Shown: positions 1 through 8,656, counted from the first letter of the stretch. The stretch is 64,000 nt of DNA from Flavobacterium sp. (GCA_020403245.1 JADBYA010000030.1:124001-188000); one strand, 5' to 3'. A program made the numbers and translations. Notes: generated by a model not told the origin, from the sequence alone.

Positions 1-806
1 AAGAAATTATTATTATTGACCCTAGTTATGACTGCTATGAAGCGCCTATTTTATTGAGTAATGCCAAACCTGTTCGGATTTCACTTAACGATGATTTTAC
101 ACCCAATTGGGAAAAAATAGCTAATGCTACCAATAAAAATACCAAACTCATTATTATCAACAATCCGCATAATCCAACTGGAAAAACATGGACAGAGAAT
201 GATTTTTTACAATTAGAAAAATTATTGGATGCCTACCCTAACCTATACGTGCTTTCGGATGAAGTATATGAATACATCACTTTTGAACAAAAACATATTT
301 CGGTGCATCATCGTCCTAAACTTTGGGAGAAAAGTATTATTATTGGCTCTTTCGGAAAGTCATTTCATATTACGGGTTGGAAAGTCGGCTATGTTATTGC
401 TCCCGAAAATTTAATGATAGAGATAAAAAAAGTACATCAGTTCTTGGTTTTTAGTGTCAACAGTATTGGTCAACATGCCATCAATGAATATATCGATTTG
501 GTCGATGTGAACTCTATTGGAAAGTTTTACCAACAAAAAAGAGATTTCTTCCAAGACCTACTTAAAGACACCAAATTGAAACTTTTGCCTTGCGAAGGAA
601 CCTATTTTCAAGTGGCTTCGTATGCTTCAATTTCCAATGAAAATGACATGGATTTTACCAAACGACTAGTTACCGATTTTGGTGTGGCAACTATTCCTAT
701 TTCAACTTTTTATGCCAATTATAATGACAATAAATGCATCCGTTTTTGCTTTGCCAAAGACGATGTTACCTTGATACAAGCCGCAGAACGATTGCGAAAA
801 TTATAA
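1..806 (+). CDS. Class I/II PLP aminotransferase, 5' end cut by window
   Basis: This is the C-terminal two thirds of a fold-type I aminotransferase; the reading frame is open from base 3, so the gene starts outside the window. The NNPHNPTGK motif and the Schiff-base region SFGKSFHITGWKVGY are visible, the lysine of SFGK being the PLP-binding residue. The SFGK-FHITGWK form resembles the methionine/kynurenine aminotransferase group (YbdL-like), which transaminates Met, aromatic amino acids or kynurenine. That substrate assignment is family knowledge. A dienoyl-CoA reductase-like gene follows 33 bp downstream with no obvious functional link. Confidence 0.88.
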   Translation, partial: EIIIIDPSYDCYEAPILLSNAKPVRISLNDDFTPNWEKIANATNKNTKLIIINNPHNPTGKTWTENDFLQLEKLLDAYPNLYVLSDEVYEYITFEQKHISVHHRPKLWEKSIIIGSFGKSFHITGWKVGYVIAPENLMIEIKKVHQFLVFSVNSIGQHAINEYIDLVDVNSIGKFYQQKRDFFQDLLKDTKLKLLPCEGTYFQVASYASISNENDMDFTKRLVTDFGVATIPISTFYANYNDNKCIRFCFAKDDVTLIQAAERLRKL

Positions 807-839
807 TTAAAATTATATCTTTACTAAAAAATAAAACTT

Positions 840-1721
840 ATGAATTTTTCAGCAAAAATGCTTCGTGATAATGCCTTATCAGACAAAGTAATAGTAGTAA
901 CTGGTGGTGGAAGTGGCTTGGGCAAAGCAATGACCCAATATTTCTTAGAACTTGGCGCCAAAGTGGCCATTACTTCAAGAGATTTAGAAAAATTAAAAAC
1001 CACTGCATCTGAACTTGAAAAAAAAACGGGTGGAAAATGCCTCCCTATTCAGTGTGATGTTCGTCATTATGACCAAGTAGAAGCTATGCTTGCCGAAGTG
1101 CTAACAACTTTTGGAAAAGTAGATGTACTGCTTAACAATGCTGCTGGAAACTTCATCTCTCCTACTGAAAGATTATCGGCCAATGCTTTTGATACTATCA
1201 TTGATATTGTGCTGAAAGGTTCCAAAAACTGTACTTTGGCTTTTGGAAAACATTGGATTGAAACCAAACAAACCAACTGCAATGTTTTGAATATCGTGAC
1301 TACCTATGCTTGGACAGGTTCGGGTTATGTAGTGCCAAGTGCTACAGCCAAAGCGGGAGTTCTAGCCATGACGAGAAGTTTGGCGGTGGAATGGGCAAAA
1401 TACGGCATCCGAATGAACGCCATTGCGCCTGGACCATTTCCTACCAAAGGTGCTTGGGACCGATTATTGCCAGGAGATTTAGCCGAAAAATTTGATATGG
1501 CTAAAAAAGTGCCATTACGAAGAGTTGGCGACCATCAAGAATTAGCCAATTTAGCGGCCTATTTAGTTTCCGATTTCTCTGCCTACATCAATGGTGAAGT
1601 AGTAACCATAGATGGTGGGGAATGGTTGCAAGGCGCCGGACAATTTAACATCCTTGAGAAAATCCCTAAGGAAATGTGGGATATGCTAGAGACGATGATT
1701 AAGAATAAAGGGAGTAAATAA
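840..1721 (+). CDS. SDR oxidoreductase, 2,4-dienoyl-CoA reductase (DECR1)-like
   Basis: Short-chain dehydrogenase of 293 residues. The N-terminal TGGGSGLGKAM motif binds NADP(H), and NNAAGNFISPTERLS is the conserved core seen in mitochondrial-type 2,4-dienoyl-CoA reductase. The catalytic region TTYAWTGSGYVVPSATAK places a Tyr 15 residues before the Lys, the spacing of DECR1 rather than the usual YxxxK. The C-terminal INGEVVTIDGGEWL also fits that family. The likely role is NADPH-dependent reduction of dienoyl-CoA during beta-oxidation of unsaturated fatty acids. A candidate promoter (TTG-N21-TATCTTTA, 792-823) straddles the end of the previous gene. Confidence 0.85.
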   Translation: MNFSAKMLRDNALSDKVIVVTGGGSGLGKAMTQYFLELGAKVAITSRDLEKLKTTASELEKKTGGKCLPIQCDVRHYDQVEAMLAEVLTTFGKVDVLLNNAAGNFISPTERLSANAFDTIIDIVLKGSKNCTLAFGKHWIETKQTNCNVLNIVTTYAWTGSGYVVPSATAKAGVLAMTRSLAVEWAKYGIRMNAIAPGPFPTKGAWDRLLPGDLAEKFDMAKKVPLRRVGDHQELANLAAYLVSDFSAYINGEVVTIDGGEWLQGAGQFNILEKIPKEMWDMLETMIKNKGSK

Positions 1722-1723
1722 TA

Positions 1724-1794
1724 GTGGTCAGTTGGCAGGTTTCAGTTGGCAGTCAGATTACTGAATACTCATATCTGAACACTGAACACTCCTC
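1724..1794. repeat. Word-repeat quasi-palindrome
   Basis: The spacer before parA contains repeated words of the CAGTTGGCAG and CTGAACACTGAACACT kind, with CAGT-type words on the left and ACTG-type words on the right, so the two halves can partly pair. It belongs to the set of locus-specific spacer repeats described in the findings. Confidence 0.5.
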
Positions 1795-1827
1795 TCAAAA
1801 CTTTACCACATTGTTAACAAAATTCCG

Positions 1828-1857
1828 TTGGCAAAGCCATAAATAATTGTATTTTTA
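1828..1857 (+). promoter_or_regulatory. Candidate promoter of parAB
   Basis: TTG at 1828-1830, a 19-nt spacer and TATTTTTA at 1850-1857 resemble the Bacteroidota consensus TTG-N17-20-TAnnTTTG with one mismatch in the -7 box. It lies 24 bp before the parA start. Confidence 0.4.
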
Positions 1858-1881
1858 CCGTTCAAAATTTTTAAAAAATAA

Positions 1882-2649
1882 ATGGGTAAAATCATTGCTA
1901 TTGCCAATCAAAAAGGCGGTGTTGGGAAGACAACCACTTCGGTAAATCTTGCAGCATCACTGGGAGTTTTAGAAAAAAAAGTGCTTTTAATAGATGCTGA
2001 CCCACAGGCCAATGCTAGTTCGGGATTGGGAATTGATGTGGAAAATGTTGCTATAGGAACCTATCAAATTCTAGAACACAGCAATACCCCAGAAGAAGCT
2101 ATCATTTCATGTACTGCTCCAAATGTTTCAATAATTCCAGCGCATATCGATTTGGTTGCCATTGAAATTGAATTGGTTGACAAAGAAAACCGTGAATACA
2201 TGCTCAAACAAGCATTGGAAACCATTAAAGACCAATACGATTATATCATTATTGATTGTGCACCATCTTTGGGTTTACTAACATTAAATGCCTTAACCGC
2301 TGCCGATAGTGTTTTGATTCCTATTCAATGTGAATACTTTGCTCTAGAAGGTTTAGGAAAATTATTAAACACCATTAAAAGCGTACAAAGAATTCACAAC
2401 GCCGATTTAGATATTGAAGGTCTTTTATTAACCATGTTTGACTCGCGTTTGCGCTTGTCCAATCAAGTGGTAGAAGAAGTGCAAAAACATTTCAACGATA
2501 TGGTTTTCAAAACTATTATTCAACGTAATGTAAAATTGAGCGAAGCACCAAGTTTTGGAGAAAGTATTATTAACTTTGACGCAACTAGCCGAGGTGCTTC
2601 AAATTACTTAAGTTTGGCACAAGAAATTATCAAGAAAAACAGCAAATAA
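1882..2649 (+). CDS. parA: Chromosome partitioning ATPase ParA (Soj)
   Basis: A 255-residue deviant Walker-A ATPase with KGGVGKTTTSVNLA near the N terminus, LLIDADPQANASSGLG (switch region) and DYIIIDCAPSLG (Walker B). It lacks the N-terminal HTH extension of plasmid type Ia ParA, so it is the chromosomal Soj type. It is expected to bind nucleoid DNA and drive segregation of ParB-parS complexes. parB starts 3 bp downstream, indicating co-transcription. Confidence 0.96.
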   Translation: MGKIIAIANQKGGVGKTTTSVNLAASLGVLEKKVLLIDADPQANASSGLGIDVENVAIGTYQILEHSNTPEEAIISCTAPNVSIIPAHIDLVAIEIELVDKENREYMLKQALETIKDQYDYIIIDCAPSLGLLTLNALTAADSVLIPIQCEYFALEGLGKLLNTIKSVQRIHNADLDIEGLLLTMFDSRLRLSNQVVEEVQKHFNDMVFKTIIQRNVKLSEAPSFGESIINFDATSRGASNYLSLAQEIIKKNSK

Positions 2650-2652
2650 GCC

Positions 2653-3552
2653 ATGGCAAAAGCGATACAAAAACAAGCGTTAGGAAGAGGATTGTCTGCT
2701 CTATTAAAAGATCCTGAAAATGATATTAAATCCATCGGTGATAAAAATGCCGACAAAGTTGTTGGGAATATTATCGAACTAGATATTGATGCTATTGAAA
2801 TTAATCCGTTTCAACCGAGAACCAATTTTAATGAAGAGTCATTACAAGAATTGGCTTCTTCCATCAAAGAATTGGGTGTTATTCAACCAATTACAGTTCG
2901 AAAATTAGATTTCAACAAATACCAATTAATCTCAGGAGAAAGACGTTTGCGTGCTTCCAGATTAATTGGACTTGCTACTGTTCCTGCTTATATTAGAATT
3001 GCCAATGACAATGAGTCATTAATCATGGCACTGGTTGAAAATATTCAACGTCACGATTTAGACCCAATAGAAATTGCACTTTCTTACCAAAGATTAATTG
3101 ACGAAATCCAACTGACACAAGAACAAATGAGCGATAGAGTTGGGAAAAAACGTTCTACAATTTCTAACTATCTTCGATTGTTGAAATTAGACCCTATTAT
3201 CCAAACCGGAATTCGAGATGGTTTTATCAGCATGGGTCATGGACGCGCGATTATCAATATCGATAACCAAGAGGTTCAAACCGATATTTACCAAAAAATA
3301 GTCAGTCAAAATCTATCCGTTCGTGAAACAGAAGCTTTGGTAAAAAATTACCAAGACAGTATAAAACCTACTCCAGCTAAAGCTAAAAAAAGCACTACAT
3401 TTACTATTGATGACGAGCAAAAGAAGGCGTTTGGAAATTTCTTTGGCACCAAAATAGATGTAAAAGTAGCTGGAAATGGAAAAGGAAAAATCACCATACC
3501 TTTTCATTCCGAAGAAGATTTTAACCGCATTATCAAATTAATAAAAGGTTAG
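2653..3552 (+). CDS. parB: Chromosome partitioning protein ParB (Spo0J)
   Basis: A 299-residue ParB. The N-terminal CTPase/ParB domain shows GERRLRASRLIG and VENIQRHDLDPIEIA. The central HTH (SDRVGKKRSTISNYLRLLKL, about residues 158-177) binds parS, and the C-terminal 40 residues form the usual dimerisation region. No clear parS 16-mer was found in the window. The stop codon shares one base with the GTG start of the next gene (TAGTG), so translation is probably coupled. Confidence 0.96.
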   Translation: MAKAIQKQALGRGLSALLKDPENDIKSIGDKNADKVVGNIIELDIDAIEINPFQPRTNFNEESLQELASSIKELGVIQPITVRKLDFNKYQLISGERRLRASRLIGLATVPAYIRIANDNESLIMALVENIQRHDLDPIEIALSYQRLIDEIQLTQEQMSDRVGKKRSTISNYLRLLKLDPIIQTGIRDGFISMGHGRAIINIDNQEVQTDIYQKIVSQNLSVRETEALVKNYQDSIKPTPAKAKKSTTFTIDDEQKKAFGNFFGTKIDVKVAGNGKGKITIPFHSEEDFNRIIKLIKG

Positions 3553-4106
3553 TGAATAGGTTACTTTACATAGGTCTATTATATATTCTATTTGGAAATC
3601 AAACACTTTTTTCTCAGGAAATTGGCAATGTTATCATTGCAAAAGACACCACAAAACTTCAAGAAATTGATCCACTAAGACCTTCCAAAGCTGCTTTTTA
3701 TTCGGCCATTTTACCTGGATTGGGTCAAGCTTATAATAAAAAATATTGGAAAATACCTCTAGTTTATGGAGCTATTGGCACCAGTATGTATTTTTATTTA
3801 GATAACAATAAAAAATACCATAGTTACCGTGATGCTTATAAAAAGAGATTACTCGGACTTCCAGATGAATATGATTACCTTGATGACTCAAGACTAATAG
3901 CAGCACAACGATTTTACCAACGAAATAGAGATTTATCTTTATTGGTGACTATAGCTTTTTACGTTTTAAACATTGTAGAAGCCAATGTTGATGCGCATTT
4001 AACTCAATTTAATGTAAATGAAAAATTATCACTTGCACCCGATATTTATCAAAATGAATTTACGGCAAAACCGAACATTGGTTTAACTTTTAATTACAAA
4101 TTCTAA
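3552..4106 (+). CDS. DUF5683 membrane protein
   Basis: A 184-residue protein with an N-terminal signal sequence (LLYIGLLYILFGNQTLFSQ), then the DUF5683 signature: KAAFYSAILPGLGQAYNKKYWK, a hydrophobic stretch, and a tyrosine-rich segment (KKYHSYRDAYKKR). A second hydrophobic segment lies around residues 130-145. The start is GTG, overlapping the parB stop by one base. The family is found beside parAB-dapB in Bacteroidota; its function is not known to me. Confidence 0.85.
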   Translation: MNRLLYIGLLYILFGNQTLFSQEIGNVIIAKDTTKLQEIDPLRPSKAAFYSAILPGLGQAYNKKYWKIPLVYGAIGTSMYFYLDNNKKYHSYRDAYKKRLLGLPDEYDYLDDSRLIAAQRFYQRNRDLSLLVTIAFYVLNIVEANVDAHLTQFNVNEKLSLAPDIYQNEFTAKPNIGLTFNYKF

Positions 4107-4817
4107 ATGAAAATAGCTTTATTAGGATATGGTAAAATGGGTAAAGTGATTGAAAAAATCGCTTTAGAAAGAGGACACGAAATCGTTCTTAGAAAAGACG
4201 ATACCAATACTTTTGAAGGGCTTTTATCTGCGGATGTTGCTATTGATTTTAGTGTGCCAAAAGCAGCTGTAAATAATATTTCTACAGCTATTCATGCTGG
4301 AATTCCTGTTGTCTCAGGAACTACGGGTTGGCTGGAAAATTATCACGAAATGGTTTCACTTTGCAAAGAAAAAAATGCCGCTTTTCTTTATGGTTCTAAT
4401 TTTAGTTTGGGTGTAAATCTGTTTTTTGAATTGAACGATTATCTGGCTAAAATAATGTCGAAGTTCAAAGAATATACCGTTTCTATGGAAGAAATTCATC
4501 ACACCGAAAAACTTGACAAACCTAGCGGAACCGCTATTTCATTGGCCAATGCGATTATCAATCACACAGATAAAAGTAATTGGGCAATAGAAAATCCAAA
4601 AGAAGACGATTTGTTTATTGACGTCAAACGAATTGCAAATGTGCCTGGAACACATACTGTTACTTATAATTCTGACGTAGATTTTATCGAAATCAAACAC
4701 GTAGCTCACAACCGAGAAGGTTTTGCTTTAGGTGCAATCATTGCTGCCGAATGGATTATTGGTAAAAAAGGGGTTTTTTCGATGAAGGATGTACTTGATT
4801 TAGATAATAGAAAATAG
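4107..4817 (+). CDS. dapB: 4-hydroxy-tetrahydrodipicolinate reductase
   Basis: A 236-residue DapB, the NAD(P)H-dependent reductase of the diaminopimelate/lysine pathway. Visible are the nucleotide-binding LLGYGKMGK, the GTTGW motif, the catalytic EIHHTEKLDKPSGTA segment and the C-terminal REGFALGA. It starts directly after the preceding stop codon. The last 11 bases lie inside the left arm of the inverted repeat starting at 4807, so the element abuts and slightly overlaps the gene without changing a recognisable domain. Confidence 0.95.
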   Translation: MKIALLGYGKMGKVIEKIALERGHEIVLRKDDTNTFEGLLSADVAIDFSVPKAAVNNISTAIHAGIPVVSGTTGWLENYHEMVSLCKEKNAAFLYGSNFSLGVNLFFELNDYLAKIMSKFKEYTVSMEEIHHTEKLDKPSGTAISLANAIINHTDKSNWAIENPKEDDLFIDVKRIANVPGTHTVTYNSDVDFIEIKHVAHNREGFALGAIIAAEWIIGKKGVFSMKDVLDLDNRK

Positions 4818-5228
4818 AATAAAGAAAATAGACTTGAGATGAGTTCAAATAAACGCCATAACTACAAGAATTTAAAGATTTGGCAATTGGGAATCGAAAT
4901 TGCAAATGATATATCTGATATCTTAATTGATTTTCCAAAACATGAAAGATATGATTTAAGTTCTCAAATAAGTAGATGCTCAGTTTCAATGCCTAGCAAT
5001 ATAGCAGAAGGTTCATCGAGAACAGATAAGTCTTTTAGTCATTTTTTAGATATTTCACTAGGATCGTCATTTGAATTGATAACACAATTAATCGTTGCAA
5101 AACATAGAAAATATATAATCGAAAATACGTATCAAAAACTAGAATTAAAAATAGAATAATTTCAAAGAATGACAATGTCGTTTCAAAACGGATTGGATTA
5201 AGTCTATTTTCTTTATTCTATTTTCTAT
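4807..5228. mobile_element. Four-helix-bundle gene inside perfect 29-bp inverted repeats
   Basis: Arms 4807-4835 and 5200-5228 are exact reverse complements over 29 bases (the left arm begins ATAGAAAATAGAATAAAG). They enclose 364 bp holding one gene. The left arm ends 3 bp before the ATG, and the right arm begins on the last two bases of the full-length stop codon (5199-5201), so the arms frame the gene tightly. It sits between dapB and lepB, which are otherwise co-directional. Similar stem-with-ORF architecture is known for 23S rRNA intervening sequences that encode this protein family. Mobility is inferred. Confidence 0.6.
4839..5159 (+). CDS. Four-helix-bundle protein (23S rRNA IVS / Avd-like), C-terminally truncated
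   Basis: A 106-residue member of the PF05635/TIGR02436-type family. The N-terminal YKNLKIWQLGIEIANDI and the SCSVSMPSNIAEGSSR core are typical. Helices run through the protein and basic residues are frequent. The natural stop at 5157 appears premature: the same frame continues past the TAA with 13 codons (FQRMTMSFQNGLD) to a second TAA at 5199-5201, and these match the usual family C terminus. The relatives are IVS-encoded proteins and the Avd accessory protein of diversity-generating retroelements; no reverse transcriptase is nearby. Function here is unknown. Confidence 0.82.
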   Translation: MSSNKRHNYKNLKIWQLGIEIANDISDILIDFPKHERYDLSSQISRCSVSMPSNIAEGSSRTDKSFSHFLDISLGSSFELITQLIVAKHRKYIIENTYQKLELKIE

Positions 5229-5301
5229 ATTCTTTATAATTATTGTAACAAACCAACAAACTGATAAACTTATACACTTATAAACTTTTAAAAATAACAT
5301 C

Positions 5302-6852
5302 ATGACAACATATCACTGGTTTTTATTTTTCCTTATAGTGCAATTAATTCACGGATTAGGAACTTGGAAATTATATGAAAAAGCAGGAAGAAAAAGATGG
5401 GAAGCTTTTGTTCCATTATACAATTCCATCGTATTAATGAAAATCATCAATAGACCAACATGGTGGACCGTTTTGTTGTTTATTCCTATTATCAACTTAA
5501 TCATGTTTCCTGTAATTTGGGTAGAAACCTTGCGAAGTTTTGGAAGAAATTCAACAGCTGACACTTGGCTTGGGATTTTCACTTTTGGATTTTATATTTA
5601 TTATATCAACTATACTCAAGACGTAACTCTCATTACCGATAGAAGTTTAATGGCAAGAACAAAAACGGGAGATACTATTAGTTCCTTACTCTTTGCTATT
5701 GTTGTGGCTACTTTAGTTCATACTTATGTGATGCAACCGTATACCATTCCAACTTCCTCGTTGGAAAAATCATTACTAATTGGCGATTTTCTTTTTGTGA
5801 GTAAATTTCATTATGGCGCTAGAACACCTATGACAACTGTAGCAGCCCCAATGGTTCATGACACACTGCCATTAGTTAAAATAAAATCCTATTTGAGCTG
5901 GCCTCAACTGCCTTATTTTAGATTTCCTGGTTTTCAAAAAATTCAGAAAAATGATATTGTTGTTTTCAACTGGCCAGCAGACACGGTATACAAATTCTTT
6001 GATACCTCTGGAAGAAGTATTTTAAAACCAATTGACAAGAAATCAAACTATGTAAAACGTTGTCAAGGAACACCTGGCGATTCTTTGCAAATTAAAAAAG
6101 GAATAGTTTATATTAATGGAAAGGAACTAATTTTACCCGAAAGAGCAAAGACACAGTATTCCTATTTTGTAACTTATGATATGAATGTACCTATTGATTT
6201 TGAATTTTTATTAAAAGATATTGGTTCTACAGATGGTGCAGGATTTAAAAATGAAGCTCGAGACACTCTATATTTAAGAGCTTTGACAACCGAAGGTGCT
6301 AACCGTTTACGAAATGTTCCTGGAATAAAATCAGTGACACAAGCGATTTCAAAAGAGGGTGAAAGTAATATCTTTAGTCATAATCCAAATTGGAATAGTG
6401 ATAACTTTGGTCCTATTTATATTCCGGAAGCTGGAAAAACAGTGGCATTAAATCTTCAAACCTTACCTTTTTATAAAAGAATTATTACGGTTTATGAAAA
6501 CAATGATTTGAAAGTGGTAGGCAATGACATTTACATTAATGATAAAAAAGTGACTTCCTATACGTTCCAAAAAAATTACTATTGGATGATGGGAGATAAC
6601 AGAAACAATTCAGAAGATAGTCGTTATTGGGGATATGTTCCCGATGATCACATCGTTGGGAAACCCGTTTTTATTTGGATGAGTTGGGATACAAACGGAA
6701 AAGGTATCAACAAAATCCGTTGGGATAGATTGTTCACGACAGTTAGTGGTGATGGTCAACCTCAATCCTACTTTAAGTATTTCCTTGGTTTATTGGTTTT
6801 GTATTTTGTTGGGGAATATTTTTGGAAAAAGAGAAAAGCAAGTAAAGTTTAA
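5302..6852 (+). CDS. lepB: Signal peptidase I with N-terminal membrane domain
   Basis: A 516-residue S26A peptidase. Residues 1-110 are a hydrophobic DUF5684-like domain with about three membrane segments, and another segment lies at 127-142. The catalytic part begins with QPYTIPTSSLEKSL (Ser153 likely nucleophile) and continues with NYVKRCQGTPGD (general-base Lys), a long insertion, then MMGDNRNNSEDSRYWGYVP. A C-terminal membrane segment lies near residues 490-506. The split catalytic domain and PTSS form fit Bacteroidota LepB. It cleaves signal peptides of exported proteins at the inner membrane. Confidence 0.93.
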   Translation: MTTYHWFLFFLIVQLIHGLGTWKLYEKAGRKRWEAFVPLYNSIVLMKIINRPTWWTVLLFIPIINLIMFPVIWVETLRSFGRNSTADTWLGIFTFGFYIYYINYTQDVTLITDRSLMARTKTGDTISSLLFAIVVATLVHTYVMQPYTIPTSSLEKSLLIGDFLFVSKFHYGARTPMTTVAAPMVHDTLPLVKIKSYLSWPQLPYFRFPGFQKIQKNDIVVFNWPADTVYKFFDTSGRSILKPIDKKSNYVKRCQGTPGDSLQIKKGIVYINGKELILPERAKTQYSYFVTYDMNVPIDFEFLLKDIGSTDGAGFKNEARDTLYLRALTTEGANRLRNVPGIKSVTQAISKEGESNIFSHNPNWNSDNFGPIYIPEAGKTVALNLQTLPFYKRIITVYENNDLKVVGNDIYINDKKVTSYTFQKNYYWMMGDNRNNSEDSRYWGYVPDDHIVGKPVFIWMSWDTNGKGINKIRWDRLFTTVSGDGQPQSYFKYFLGLLVLYFVGEYFWKKRKASKV

Positions 6853-6854
6853 AT

Positions 6855-6926
6855 GTTTATAGTTTATAGTTTGTGGTTTGTGGTTTACACTTTTAACCAT
6901 AAACTATAAACCACAAACCATAAACC
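6855..6926. repeat. Word-repeat quasi-palindrome
   Basis: Left half is built of GTTTATAGTTTATAGTTTG-type words and the right half of the complementary CATAAACTATAAACCACAAA-type words, giving an imperfect hairpin of about 32-nt arms with a short loop. It occupies the whole spacer between lepB and the WbqC gene and ends just before the latter's ATG. A longer reading frame would pass through it, but the start at 6929 fits the family better. Confidence 0.65.
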
Positions 6927-6928
6927 AA

Positions 6929-7549
6929 ATGAACATCCTAATCCATCCCTCTTACTTTCCCTCTATTAGTCATTTTGTGGCCATTGCGCAAAGTGAATTA
7001 GTGACTTTTGAAATGGATGATCATTTTCAAAAGCAAACGAATCGCAACCGAATGTATATTTACAGTCCAAATGGCATTCAGTTGTTAAACGTTCCCATAA
7101 AACATAGTAAAGAAAAGCACCAAGTAATGAAAGACGTCAAATTGGAAACGGCTTTTGATTGGCAAAAACAACATTTCAAATCGCTAGAAGCGGCTTATAG
7201 AACTTCGCCTTTCTTTGAATATTTTGAAGATGATATCTTACCCATATTCAAAAAGAAACATACTTTTTTGATGGACTTGAATTATGAAACGCTATCGGTA
7301 GTGTCTAAATGTTTGGGGTTGGAATTTGACTATACTGAAACAACCGAATATTTTCACGATGTGACTGACAAAAAAGATTTACGCCACTTAGTCAATGGAA
7401 AAAAAGATACTTCTTCTTTTGAAAAATACAATCAAGTTTTTGGGGAAAAGCACGGGTACTTGAACAATCTTTCTATCTTGGATTTATTGTTTAACGAAGG
7501 TAGGCATGCTTTGGCGTATTTGAAGCGGCAGGAATTTACTACTCTATAA
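6929..7549 (+). CDS. WbqC family protein
   Basis: A 206-residue WbqC-like protein. The N terminus MNILIHPSYFPSISHFVAIA is the family signature, followed by KQTNRNRMYIYSPNGIQLLNVP and a C-terminal helical part. The ATG at 6929 is preferred over an in-frame start at 6878 because the extra residues would derive from the spacer repeat. WbqC proteins occur in O-antigen clusters and beside lepB in Bacteroidota; their reaction is unproven. The 3' end overlaps the convergent downstream gene by 11 bp. Confidence 0.88.
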   Translation: MNILIHPSYFPSISHFVAIAQSELVTFEMDDHFQKQTNRNRMYIYSPNGIQLLNVPIKHSKEKHQVMKDVKLETAFDWQKQHFKSLEAAYRTSPFFEYFEDDILPIFKKKHTFLMDLNYETLSVVSKCLGLEFDYTETTEYFHDVTDKKDLRHLVNGKKDTSSFEKYNQVFGEKHGYLNNLSILDLLFNEGRHALAYLKRQEFTTL

Positions 7550-8588
7550 ACGAAAGCCGAGTCATTATAGGAAAATGATCGGAGTTTTCAAACTGGGAAA
7601 AGCTGGTAAAACTTTTTACTTTCATTTTCTTATCGGCAAAAATATAGTCTATTCGTGCTGGATAATATTTAAACTTATAGGTTTGACCAAAACCAGTTCC
7701 GGCTTCTTCAAAACAATCGTTTAAATCTGATTTGATGTTTCTGTAAACGAACGAAAACGGACTGTTATTCATATCGCCACAGATAATAACAGGGTAATGA
7801 CACTCCTTTTTATGCTTGACTAAAATCTCCGCTTGATGCTCTTGTGTTTTAAAAGCATCTCGAATTCTACCAAAAAGCAGTTGGGATTTACTTTGGTCAA
7901 TTACATCCACGTTATCTTCAATTTCATTAACATCGGGTGAAATTTTTATCGATTGCAAATGAATATTATACACTCGAATAGTATCTTTTCCTTTTTTAAT
8001 ATCAGCATATATTATATTATTTCCAGCTTCAGGAATTTTAAAATCCCCTTGATTAAAAATTGGAAATTTAGAAAAAATAGCCTGACCTGTTTTGATATTT
8101 TTACCTTCCATAAAAATAGCTTTATACTTATAAACTCTCAAATCTACTTTAGCATTTTCTGAGTATTCCTGAATGCACAAAATATCAGGATTTTGTTCGT
8201 TGATGAAAGTCAAAATAGTTTCGCCAACATTTTCATCGGGAATCCATTTAAAAATATTAAACAATCGAACATTGTAGCTCATCACAGTGAAATCCTTTTC
8301 CTCTTCATCTGTAACAGTTGAGGAAAATTTATAAAACTTGTTGATGAATGTTATTCCAAGTAACAACACCATTCCCGAAAGAATAACTTGTCGTTTTAAT
8401 TGAAGCAACCAATACAAAAAAAACAAGCCGTTTAAAATGAGAAACAAAGGCAAAATTAAGGTCAAAACTGAAAGTAATGGAAATAATTTTGGTGCCAAAA
8501 ACGGTAAAACATAAGCAATAAAAGTCAATACAGTTAACACTATATTGAATGCAAATACCACTTTATTAAACCACGACAATTTTTTCAA
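7539..8588 (-). CDS. Membrane-anchored endonuclease/exonuclease/phosphatase family protein
   Basis: A 349-residue protein with three hydrophobic segments in the first 85 residues, then an EEP domain. The metal and phosphate-site motifs are visible: MSYNVRLFN, ILCIQEYS (Glu metal ligand), ICGDMNNSPFS, and the terminal SDHFPIMTRL (Asp-His pair). The predicted start is TTG at 8588, since no ATG fits the family N terminus. It could be a phosphodiesterase or nuclease acting outside or at the membrane; the substrate cannot be read from sequence. It is last in the run after mutL and two rhomboids. Confidence 0.85.
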   Translation of the reverse strand: MKKLSWFNKVVFAFNIVLTVLTFIAYVLPFLAPKLFPLLSVLTLILPLFLILNGLFFLYWLLQLKRQVILSGMVLLLGITFINKFYKFSSTVTDEEEKDFTVMSYNVRLFNIFKWIPDENVGETILTFINEQNPDILCIQEYSENAKVDLRVYKYKAIFMEGKNIKTGQAIFSKFPIFNQGDFKIPEAGNNIIYADIKKGKDTIRVYNIHLQSIKISPDVNEIEDNVDVIDQSKSQLLFGRIRDAFKTQEHQAEILVKHKKECHYPVIICGDMNNSPFSFVYRNIKSDLNDCFEEAGTGFGQTYKFKYYPARIDYIFADKKMKVKSFTSFSQFENSDHFPIMTRLSFIE

Positions 8589-8656
8589 AAAAAATTACAA
8601 TTTAAAAATTACAAATTCCAATATAAAAAAACTAAACAAATATGCAAAGAATAAAA

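Noticed and set aside
3315..3335. Possible parS-like half site (TTCGTGAAAC) in parB
   Set aside because: Only one half of the palindrome is present and it lies in conserved codons; no full 16-bp site was found.
4839..5201. Avd of a diversity-generating retroelement
   Set aside because: No reverse transcriptase, template repeat or variable protein gene lies nearby.
4807..5228. Inverted repeats as a simple transcription terminator
   Set aside because: The arms are 364 bp apart with a gene between, so they cannot form a terminator hairpin of normal type.
6878..6928. Longer N terminus for the WbqC protein
   Set aside because: The additional residues come from the spacer repeat, and the family signature begins at 6929.
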